Positions 11,401 through 23,400 of a stretch of 64,000 bases of DNA are shown one piece after another. Within the stretch, counting starts at the first letter, position 1. Each line of letters opens with the position of its first letter. The DNA is from Siphonodentalium dalli (Eukaryota; Mollusca; Scaphopoda; Gadilida; Siphonodentaliidae). The translations under genes were made by a program, and so were the position numbers. The stretch lies in contig CP136067.1 in the NCBI GenBank assembly GCA_032622095.1, positions 76,910,705 through 76,974,704 of the forward strand, read 5' to 3'. Under the pieces are notes generated by a model. That model did not search any database. It saw only the letters and a program-made list of their open reading frames with translations, and was not told the DNA's origin.

Positions 11401-14400
11401 AGTCGTTTGCAGCAGTGGTCCGAATATTTCGACCTAAATCTTTTAAATGTTACATCGTTACATGCCCCGGAAATATTCGGACAGCATGATGCAAACGGCA
11501 CAGATTCCTCGGCCCTTTTATTATATGTGTACATTTTTGCCCGACACCGCCAACTAATTACAACGGATGTACATGGTCGCGTGTCAGCGAAATCAGCGGA
11601 CGGGTCGAAAATGAAACCTGGCGTTGCGGTGATACAAAGAGAACCTAAGGTGATATTGCCAATGCCATGCTTATAAAATGTAAATCACAGCGATAACGTT
11701 GATGTATAAAAGTCATAATAGCAATGAATATGGAGAGCGCCACAAGCGAAACGTTTTTTTCATGTTTCTGATTTTCGTGATACAAAAAATTTAAAAAAAT
11801 GACGTCAATCCCTAATCCCCTAGTTGCAATCCTATTCTTTATTTATTACTTATATATCTATATATATCTATATATCTCTTATATTTTTTATTTACTATCA
11901 TTCTGTCAAACTCCTGTGGTGAGAATACAGCTACAATAGCTGTATTCAGCTAACCTAGCTGTATTCAGCTATATATTATACTCTCAAAGCGGCTGTTTTT
12001 CGATAATAAACTAGAAGCGCTAATTTGCGCATCAAAATTAGGCTACCCTATTCTCCGGTCACCCTCAACCAAATCAAAATCATCGCTTGTGTTCTGACAA
12101 AGTGTTGCCTTTTGTCGGCACGACGATGGTGATTATGTGTGAAAACTTACTACGGCGGTCGATGTCGATCATAACGGTTAATAACTCTCTTATGCAATGC
12201 GGAATACCTTGAAAAATACATTAAATACAATATTTATCACCGAAGATGGAACATCTTAATCATTCCCGGAAGTATCAATATGATGCTGCTAAAACTCAGT
12301 TTGGTTGGTGCGTTAAAACAGGTAAAAAGGGGAACATCTCTAGCCAGAGTTTAACCGAGCGAGTTCCACTCACTGCTTGAGCTGATTCTCTCCAACGCAT
12401 ACATGTATGTCGAATCGCGAAAATACAAATACCAATGTTATGGATATATGAGGTTCGGCACAGCGGCAATGTTATATATTTTATGCCTCCGAAACATGGG
12501 TGGCCGTGTGGTATTGACGTCGGACTTTGAGTCGCAAGGCGCGCTCGCCGTCGGGCCGGGGTTCGTATCCCACCCAATTTCCAAAATTTGCATTGTCTCA
12601 AAAAAATTCAAATTTACCAATGTTATGTTTAGTAAGTTTTCACACATTATATATTTTCCTGCCAAAACAGATTGAATAGTTCTGACTCGCTAACGACCAG
12701 GACTTCATGTTTGAAATACTTCAGAAATTATATAAGTCGCATTTTCATTTCAGTTGTCCCTATGTTGTGCCATACATTTGCAATATGCCGCACAATATCT
12801 GTATATACCGTTATGAATAGTTACCAATATCGCTCACAAACCGCTAGTGGTATGTAATTCTAAATGCTCGATATAGGTACACCATTCTAACGCCCCCTAC
12901 CGGTTTAGCATCGGGAAGAAGTAAACGAGTGTTTGGGATGAATTTGATCTTTATTTTATAAGTTAGTTAATGAATGCATTTGCAGAAAATAGTCCCCAGA
13001 ATATTTACTGACATCGACCACCGTATAGTAAGTTTTCACACAAAATCAGAATTGCCGTGTCGACAAAAGGCAACACTTTGTCAGAACACAAGCGACGATT
13101 TTGATTTGGTTGAGGGTGACCGGAGAATATGGTAGCCTAATTTTGATGCGCAAATTAGCGCTTCTAGTTTATTATCGAAAAACAGCCGGTTTGAGAATAA
13201 TTTATAGCTGAATACAGCTATGTTAGCTGAATACAGCTATTGTAGCTGTATTCTCACATTTGCCAGACCTGTTTATTTTTATGAAAATGAACAGAATAAT
13301 AAATGGGGTGATAAATGTGTATATAACGACAAATAGAATCAAATTAGCCATTTTCCCGTGAAACTTAGGACAGGCAAGCCAGGTACAAAAATTGGTGAAA
13401 TATGAGTACGAACGTCAAAGCACAGTCCTAGGAATCACTGTCCATGTGATATTAAATTTGATTAAAATATAACAAATAGATCTAGATACATTACCTCGAC
13501 TATACAGATAACAGGTGCAGTTAGGCAACTTCAGATTTTGTTATTATGTAAACAATCATCTCATTGGCTAGAGACCACCCCCTGTGCTCTATCACTAAAA
13601 CGAACAATTGGATTTTTCGTTCGAAAAAATTGCATTTATCTCCCCACAATTGACATGTGACAATTAAGTTAATTGTTCTTAATGCGCTCGTTGGGTCATA
13701 TCAACTCTACCTGGTCTGAGTTGTACATAAATCGTGATTTTCCATCCAAATATCAGCATAAATTCACATTTATGGAATTGGTGAAAATCATTTTTTGCTG
13801 ACGCGGTAGTGTCTCTCTTCAGTTCCTTATTGACACTTCCTTAAAGCGAATTCGCAACATTTGACTAAAATACAAAACGGATCCCGGACATCTAATGTTG
13901 AAATGGTGATATCGGGTTGATAATTAAAATTCGAATGGTGTTTTTTATTCAATTCAAAACATATAAATTTGTTTATCCGACCATCGCGATGTTCTTATTT
14001 GCCAAGTCCTGTAAAATCCAGGATCCAGTCTTGGTTCCTAGCACATAACAATCACAGATACAGAGGGGAGCGGGTCGATTCGGTCCAGGGCTCTTTCGGC
14101 CTTGGACTTTTCGGTCCAGGGCTCTTTCGGCCTGGCTTGTTCGGCCCCTATTCAATTCGGGTAATTAGGTAGTGTGGGTGTTAATTGGACGGCATGTTAA
14201 TTGCCTTTGATTTGGGAGCGGTCTTTTGATGACAATAAATTGCTGGACTTACATTCAACTTTATTTTCAAATGGGGCGGAAGGGCGAGTATTTTATTAGT
14301 TTTATTTATATTATTCTTCCAAACATAAATTTCGGGCATAAGAGAGAAATTTACATAAAAGATATGCAAATAAAAAAACATTTAGGAGGGTACTAAAATA

Positions 14401-17400
14401 GGGTCGGCATGGTATGTTAATCTCGATTTTTTTGATTTGCCTTATTCGTGTCTTCTTTCTTTTTTTAGTACACCCCGGTATGAAAGTTGTTCATTGACCC
14501 TATGATTACACAATCGTGCATTAACACTAATTACCTCATTCCACGTGACATGATTGACCATTTGGGCGCGTGTTTCTTCGCCACATCACCATTTCTCTCC
14601 GATATGCTCTCAAGTTGAAATGAATCTCAACAAACAACAGGCGTATTGTTTACACCAAGTGCTAAATGGGCATAACATAATTGTTACGGGCCAATGTGGG
14701 ACAGGAAAGACGTTTTTGCTTAGGTAAGTTAAAATTTGCTTATTTATTATTACATCGCTCTTTACTATCGCAAAACTAGTTGGTCGGTAATAGGGTAGGA
14801 TGCAGACAGGTCGCGTGTGTGCTTGTGGCGTATGCACAACGCGTAGCACACCCTGCTTTCCCGTGCGATACATAATGAGAGTAGTTTGTTTCGCGCCCGA
14901 GATGGTCGAACAGATCGAGACCGTCACCACAACTTTGGAGTTTGTAATGATACCCGGGAAGATTTGAAAGGGCCCTTGGCCCTCCCATACAACCCACTTT
15001 TGAATGCCTTATATAATTCCGATGAAGAGCGCTTGTATTGTTTGTGAGATTGATACATATATACCCATGCACAGTATGTGTTAGCCTATACTGCGCATGA
15101 GACGGATGCCACCAAAGCAAGAAGCAATGCCCCACGTCCATTTAGAACCACGACCGGCGGATAAAACCTTGATTAATCCGTGTGAGTTTTGTCCGTTGGT
15201 AATGTATATTGTTTCCAGTTGTGAAGAGAGAAGAGAGTAGGAGGGCGCTTGTTATCTAATCCTCATTTGAACTATGTTTTTTTTCTCAATATGTATAATT
15301 GTCAATGTGATGTTCTGTTCTTTTGTTCAAATAAATATTGTTTTCACTAAAACGTAACGATTGGTGAAAAATGGTACTCTTTACTACTATTTAAGGGTGT
15401 ATTTTATTTATACCATAATTGTTAGGTCTACTAATGATTTGTTCCGCGAATTCAAGTACTCCATTTTATTTAATGTTAAAATGTATCCCCACCCAGAGAC
15501 ACAAACACGACGCCATAAGGAATGAGCGTAACGCGTAGAACAAGGTGCATACTGGTAAACAATGACGTCATGCCGTCAGCCTGTTTCTTAGCCTTCATGC
15601 TGTCACTTGATATTGTTACTGAAATGTTTCCTAATCCATATAACACTACACGCTACGTTTGATTGAATTGCAGACACTTGTCCTCATATTTAATTGAGAG
15701 CATAGTAACTTCCAATTTAAAGTACATGTATATATAACAGAAGAACGATATTCTCCTAAATGCGATGTAGATATAGGGCATACTACAATAGATATAAACG
15801 TTTAACCCATGAAATAACGTTTGAAAATGTTCGCGCACCGAATAAATTTGGAGCCGCAGTACTAGGGTGTAAAGATAAAATGTACGAAATATGTGCCATA
15901 CACATAACATAATACTAATTATGATATAAAGATCTTTGAATGTTGGGTAGGGTAGGCCTATATGTAAAGCACTAGACTATATATTTACCATAGCGAAACG
16001 TGAAGGGAATCTATGAGTTCTTTTGCACAACAGGTTCCAGGTCTGGCCATGTAGAACTAGTAACTTCACCAGTGAATAAAGAACAGTGCAGCACACGAGG
16101 AGCGAACACGAATCGAATGACAAAGGAGATGTTGGCCCTATATGGTCGTTGCATATGATTTTAATTCAACGAACATGATCACGGGTAAAATTAAGTTGAG
16201 TAATATTCCACGCGTGCACACGAGTATTAATGTTCTCAATCAAGAGAACTGGAAGGCGGGGGCACCATAATCCGTACTATTCCAATTATCTGAATGAGAA
16301 TTGAGCATTGTAGCCATTAATCCGGTAATCAAAGCCGATTTCGTACTCAGAGCACTGGCTGCATGTCACACGTGTTTTAACAAATACCGGTTGCGAATAA
16401 GTAATTTGCTATTTAGAGAATGGACATGTGTTCCCAAATCGTAAAGAATTCCACCGAGTTTGCACCTGAAAGAATATTCGAGTAACTAACAGCTATTTTC
16501 TCGTAAGTTGGGAAAGATACTAACAATCTGAATACACCATCGTTTCAAGAAAAAAATACGGAATATGATGATATAAACTCAGAATTAGCGAATGTTTGTG
16601 TGGCATAAAAATGTGTACTCTGTATTTTCGTGCAAATCATCTGCCAATGAAAATGCAGTATACAAACTTTTTACTTTCCAAACTGTACATAATATATATA
16701 TAATAACTAAATATAAAATATTGATTTAATGTTATTAAATAATATTTTATTCAACTAACAGTGATTCCTAGGGACTGTGGTCAAAGTGTTCCCCTATCGT
16801 ATTGTGATAATTGCCAACCCTCAACCCTGAGTCTGACCACAGGGGTTTGACAAGATGATAGTAAATAAAAAATATAATAGATATATATATAGATAAATAT
16901 ACGATAATAGTATAGTGTGTTTTGAGATGTGTGTTATCTCAACGAGTTAGAAGTATGATTTTTCGCGTGGCTCTGCCGAGCGAAAAATCATACTTCTAAC
17001 GAGTTGAGATAACACACATCTCAAAACACACTATGCTATTGTTGTATTTATCTTATGCCAACTGATACTTTCATTTTTGGTCAAATTAAGCCTAATTTAT
17101 GACAGTTTTCAGACAAAAACAACCTACATTTTGGTCATTTCGAAGAGCAATTCCCGTTACGCATGAATACGCAGTTACAGTACATGTGATGAGGTCGCGA
17201 ATTTATGGAACATTGGGGTGATTTGTCAGCAAGAAACAAGATATAATTCCTGATGTAATATGAATCCATGTACATTAATCGGAACAGTGAAATTCTTCCA
17301 ATAACATGTAAATGTTCTCAGACAAAAAGCAAAGATATTCAAACTGTTACAGTTCAGAATTCGTTAGATTGAAAATAACCATGCAAGTTCTGAGAAAAGT

Positions 17401-20400
17401 GTACATCGTACATTTTGCAAATTTTGTGGGATGCAAGCTGTCTAAAATGACGGGAACAGAATAGTGAAAGCTTAAAATTTAGTCATAGTAGTGTCATGTT
17501 ATCATGTTTCATTGAATGTGTATCTACATTACTATTTTATTCCACTTGTATGCATTAATCTATTCGTTTAAACCATTCGAAACGCTGAAGTAAATGTGAC
17601 CCAATTTCGAGGCGAGAGTTTTTTGTTGATACGTCGCTAAGGCAAGCATGACGTCACAAGGCGAAAGGTCACGCTGCGCATAGTCCGTTTCTTGAAATGA
17701 TAATACACATATGTAAGATATCACGAGAATTTAATACACAGTATAACATCACACCGGTATAAGATAAATATAGGTATATATATAATATATAAAGAATAGG
17801 GGCGCTACTAGGGGATTAGCGATTTACATCATATTTTTTTCTTTTTAATACCACGAAAATCAGAAACATGAAAATACTTTACCGCTCGTGGCGCTCTCCA
17901 TATTCATTGCTATTATGACTGTTATACATCAATGTGACCGCTGGGATATTTGTGACAATTATCGTCATATATATGTTAAGCGTCACTATTTATCTGTCGG
18001 AAACATTAAAAAATAGTTTCCGATTTCATTCCTAAGCGCAAACTATTTATAGTCAAACTGGGTCACCCGGTGCCCGAGCTTCCGGTAGGCCGCCGGTCCT
18101 CTATTACCGGTGCAAACATAAATGTGCTCAATTGATCGCCGGTGCTGTAGGAAATTGTGATCGAATGATGGCGAATGCAATAGTATTTTAAAAAACATAT
18201 TGATACAATATATATAAGCAGGCTTTCCGCCGAGGGGAAAATGCAGTCAATGTTTTCAATGTTGTGGAAACACTAGTGAACCTACTTTTGTTGTATCGGC
18301 CAATAGAAGAATCAGACACTTGACCTAGTTTTTAAAAATCAATATAAATTTTTTTTTAAATACACCAACTTTCTAATGGAATATATTCCAAGCCGAACCG
18401 CCAGATAAATATGTATTGTTTTCAATACCGCACAAAGTCACGTCCAGAAATATTTGCAACTCTGTAACTTTTGCTGCGGAGATTTGCATGGAAATGCCCA
18501 TTCAAAATTGATCACTTGACCTCCTACTTAATTAGCAATTTGTTGGCCCAGCCTTATAAGAAAACACACGGAATGAAATGTACGAAGATAGGTGACCAGT
18601 TTACAACTGTCCGATTCCAACAAAAAAATAAGTGTATCATCAGAGTATCATACCAAACCATTGCATATTTCCATACATGAGATGTTGCAGTAAATGGAGG
18701 AAGAGATAATTACGGTCTGTTATCGTCTTCTTCAAAGTATTTTAGCATTTATTTGTCAAACCACAAAACTGCATTTTTTCGCCGGTAAGTCATAAACGGA
18801 GGTAGCGGGAAAGCGCGGTTACAAGAAAACATTTTTCCAGAATCGACAAAACGAAATTGACAGAACAAACGCCTGCGAAATTCAAATTTGTTTTTGTCAT
18901 GTCAAGTGCATGTGCAAATGTTGAGTTTTAGCAGACTTGAAAATTACTGGATCCAAGCTAACATCCTTCCTAACCAAAAGGCATATGCGGGTCGCAGTCG
19001 ACTGAACCTACTCCTCATATGTTCCAGTGGAATCGGGTGTTCCTCAGGGTAATGTATTAGGACCCCTCTTGTTCCCTGTACACGCCAATGTCCAACCAAA
19101 CTGCGTCAAATCCCAAATACAACTCTTTGCAGATGACTGCCTCATTTACCATAACATCACGAAGCAGGAAGACCACAACATCCTCCAAAATGACCTAACA
19201 TTCAGGCTTGTCAAAGTACCGCCGGTACCAAGGTAATCGGTACCGGTATCGGTACTGCGTTGGAACCGCAGTACCGGTACCGTACCGGTACTGGTGTTGT
19301 ATTGTTTATTCCACTACATGTCACACATTTAAAAGAGTATATTCTTAGTAATGTGGTAATTATTGGTAATGTATGGCACTTTGTGCCAGTTTTTGGTGAT
19401 TGTTGTGGATGACAAATACAACCATGTCAGACTATCCTAATGCAAGTATGCCACAGCAGCCACACATAAATGTGTGACATACATGCATTAGTATATTCTG
19501 AAATAGTTGGATTTATCACCCACAACAATCACCTAAATGTGCCATAATTTAGGCAGCCTGATAGGTGTTAGAACTTTTATGTTAGGGCTTCAGGCGCTCA
19601 ATACATACATCGGAAAGATGTGTATATACATGTATATGGTGAATGACAATTTAAATTGAAATAAATTTGATGTACCTGCAAGGCTGCAATCATCATATGT
19701 AAGTTATAATGTAACACACATTGAGTCAATGACACATATATACATTGTTGAATAAAATGATAACAGCTTCAAGACTCGGCATCTGCCGCCGCGTGCTTGA
19801 TCTGTTGACACATAGTAGCATACCATAATGCAAGCGGCAGTTGCGGCACACTTAAAAGAGCAAAGTTCTTTCAATTTTAATCGATCTATACTGATCTATT
19901 TACTGTTTTTGGTACCGAGAACCGTCAGTACTGAGTATCAGAACCGGTACCGTTGAAACGGGCAAGTACTACCGGTACCGGTACTGGTACCGGTTGACAA
20001 GCCTGCTAATATTGCTTGAAAAATTGGCAAGTGCATGGGGAATTCGTTTTAACACATCAAAATGCTTCGTCATGAGCACTCGGAACATATCGTCGCACAT
20101 GTACGAATTGAATAACGACATCCTTCAAACCTTCATACACAATATCTCGGATTAACCATCACTGATGATTTATCATGTCAGCACATGTGAGGAAAATAAA
20201 AAAAAATGCAAACTGCACTCTGGGACTCGTCCACAGAAACATTCGACACACGCTGGATAAGTGCACGAAAATAGCCTACATGACCCTAGACAGACAGATA
20301 CTAGAATACGGAGCTGCAGTTTGGGACCCAAATGAACAGAAAGACATAACAGCACAAGAGCAAGTACAATGACGGGGCGCCAGATTCATAAAAACATCAT

Positions 20401-23400
20401 CGAAAAGGAGGTTTGTAATAACCAATGGCCATCTCAACTCAGGCGTACTAGCTCTGACTGCTTCGCTAAAAATGTCCATCGAATGGAACAAACTTGATGA
20501 CTGTTGTGTGCTCCAGTGATCCATAGGAATTCCTAAGGGCACTCTGGAGATTTCCATCCGTCGCAGCCTCCAGGATCAAATTTAACAACACAGACACCTT
20601 CCTCCCTATGTGCCTACTAATAAGGCCAGCATTGGCCCAAGCACGGACACCCTACAGATACAGAATGTTCGCATAGCTGAGTGTATATATAAACATGAAT
20701 AAAGTAACAGAAGATAACATAAGACTTACTAGTATTGAATGGTAAAAATGACCAACCAATCATAGTTCGGCATTGTGATATAGATGGTAAATGATAGGGA
20801 CATTATCTTTATTTATTTGTATGTATTTATTTCTAATCGCCGTAATACGGTGTAATTACGTATTAGTATGGTGTATATGCGGCATAATACAGTGTACTTA
20901 TGTCCTAGTACGGCATATATATTCGTCATAATGTGGAATATTTATGCCCTAGTATGGCGTATATTTGCCATAATAAATTGTACTTACACCATAGTATGCC
21001 GTATATTCACCGTAATGTGGCATATATTCAACGTAATATGGTGTAATTACGTCCTACTACGGCATAAGTATGCCTTCTTACGGCGTATCTTCACGTTAAT
21101 AGGTGAAACAAAGCCCCCAAGCTGCTATAAATATTCACACACCACACCTGATTCAAATGACCACAGTCCAGAGGGGTTGAAATATGGCACCAATGCCATT
21201 TCGCAACCCCTTGACCAATTTAGGTGAGACAAAGGCTCCCAAGACCAAAACCCGATCCAAAACCACCGCCAGTTTTTTATAGTGATTAACAATTACTTGC
21301 TCTAACACGCTTGGTACAATATTACCCCAGACATTTGTACAAGCCAACCAATGAACCGGCTGCAGCCGTTGCAGGCGCTGCTCTAGTTTGATCAGAACAT
21401 GCTCTGATACTCATTAGTATGACAAGCTGACTGGTACTCGTTTAACCCTTTGAACCCTGGCGCCCCACAGTGATCGACACCCTGACCCGGGGCTCCCAGT
21501 GGTATGTCCGCTTAAATTAGACAGTGTCTAGTTGCATGGTGTTGATTATGTTCAAATTGCGACACCGGTCTGAAACTTTACAGGTTTGTCCCCCATGGAT
21601 CAGCGATCATTATAAGATCGCGAGACTTTGCCTCGCGGTAACTCCTTGGTAACGGTTGCTATGCAACTACCCGGAATTGACTGGAAAATGTAAATATAGC
21701 TTATAGCGTCGTAATTCAACCTCAGTGATTGCGTTTTTTTTATGCAGGTACTACCCTAACGTGAAATTTGAGATACCCGACCAGAATAGTGAACCAAATA
21801 TCCCATTTAAGGGTAGCAACGGTTGCTAAGCAAATACCACAACTGATCGAATGACATAATTGCACTAACCATTCAGTGGTATGTTTTGCCTTAATTTAGA
21901 CAGTGTCTAGTCGCATGGTGTTGGTTATGTTGAAAGGGGACACCTACCTGAAACTGTGCAGGCATGATATATGCATGCACGGACCACTGATCATTGTAAG
22001 ATCGGGAGACTTTGCCACCCGATCTCGCCTTAGAAACGGTTACTAGGCAACTACCCGAAATTTGCAGGATAAACGAATTCTAGCTTATAACGTTGTAATT
22101 ATACATCAGCGAATTGCGTTTCGATGCAACCAATATCCTAATGTGAAATTAAGATATACCTGACCATGCGCGAGTAAGTCAACTTGATATGCGATAGACT
22201 TTTTGCTGCATGTGGCACAACAGAGACTGATATTACAGAGACCAGAAACAACGTAAGTTCCCGTAACATATCGTGGCCCCATTGTTCAAGTAAGCTGTCT
22301 AGATTGTGTCTACTGTACTAACATGTGAAACATGCAACAAAATGTCATATATAGCGTCACATTTCACTTAAACGCATTTAAAAAAATGAATTAGCCCTAT
22401 AGCCTTCGCCCATGCGCATATTTTCCTAGCCGTTTCTAGCGGGCAGCCAATCCATATAGACACCTTTGCCAGCGCTGACTTCAATAGGCCAATTTAAATA
22501 TATATATTAGTGGGTATGTCGTGTATAAGTACGTTATAAACCATTTATTTGTCATTGCGCTAGTCTGCGCATGCGCGAATAAATCAACTTCATATGCGAT
22601 AGACCTTTCCCCATATGTAGCAGAACACTGGTTAATATACGCGAGGGTAATTTAAACTGAAATTGTGTGTCTAAATTATGTATGTTCTGTACACACACGG
22701 GGAACACAAATTATATGCCGTAAATATAACGGCACAGTTCGCTTAACATATCATATGTGTTTGTAGATTATATGCTATGCGCATGCGCATATATTTCTAC
22801 CCGATACTAGCAGTCAACCATTCCATACGCACCATGGGCGCCGCTGACATATGTGGGGGCAATTTAAATATAAATCAGTGGGTCTGACGCTCGTTATTCT
22901 ATATATAAATTTGCTACCGAATCATGTCGTCGCTGCACCGAAATATCGGTGTTACGGGATATAGTCACGGTTCGTTTGCACCTAAATATCGGTGTTACGG
23001 GTTCAAAGGGTTAACGCATGAGTGATGTGAAGTACGAGTGACCTTGCTCAAGGGTCACGAGTGAACTTGCTCTAGGGTCACGAGTGACCTTGCTCAAGGG
23101 TTACCCGACAATTGCATGTCGCTGGAAATAGGCCAAGCCACTGCTGTGTGAAGACTCAATGACCGATGATGCGCTGTGAACCCATATTGATGTGTTTGCA
23201 CCGAATACAAGTCCGACACACTAACCACTGGACCACGGAGCTCCACAAACAGGGCACCCTTGCCACTTCTCGGCCCCTTGACCGATTTAGGTCAAACAAG
23301 TGGTGTTGTAGGGTGGCCCCCAAGCAATGTAAATATTCACCTCACACACCCCACACCGATCCAAAATGGCTGATAAATGGCATCTGTATCCTATTTGAAC

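Larger units (their letters stand above)
9544..13271. mobile_element. Element Y: host transposon with two others nested in its left end
   Basis: The right end reads, reverse complemented, CAGGTCTGGCAAATGTGAGA followed by ATACAGCTAC. The left end starts CAGGTCTGGCAAATGT at 9544 but is interrupted twice, at 9560 and 11006. Removing both insertions rebuilds the same terminus. Inner inverted arms run 11927-12180 against 13010-13262 and include TAGCTGTATTCAGC repeats. Without its insertions Y is about 1.4 kb and non-coding. CAGG ends are compatible with hAT, but the AT-rich flanks give no clean TSD. Confidence 0.8.

Noticed and set aside
12498-12576. A functional tRNA gene
   Set aside because: Box matches and the acceptor stem are visible but the T stem and anticodon arm are poor; kept only as a tRNA-like relic.
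12438-12665. - strand peptide containing DTNPGP, reminiscent of a 2A-like motif
   Set aside because: It is the reverse complement of the tRNA-like B-box region (GGGTTCGTATCCCACC), lacks the D-x-E-x-NPGP pattern and is not followed by a protein domain.
14610-15141. Overlapping 106- and 121-codon - strand ORFs
   Set aside because: They are antisense to, or adjacent to, the PIF1-like exon. The sense strand has the recognisable Walker A motif and splice donor.
20868-21227. 119-codon ORF with repeated Y/V/I pattern
   Set aside because: It is the translation of the degenerate TACGGC array and changes meaning with each unit.
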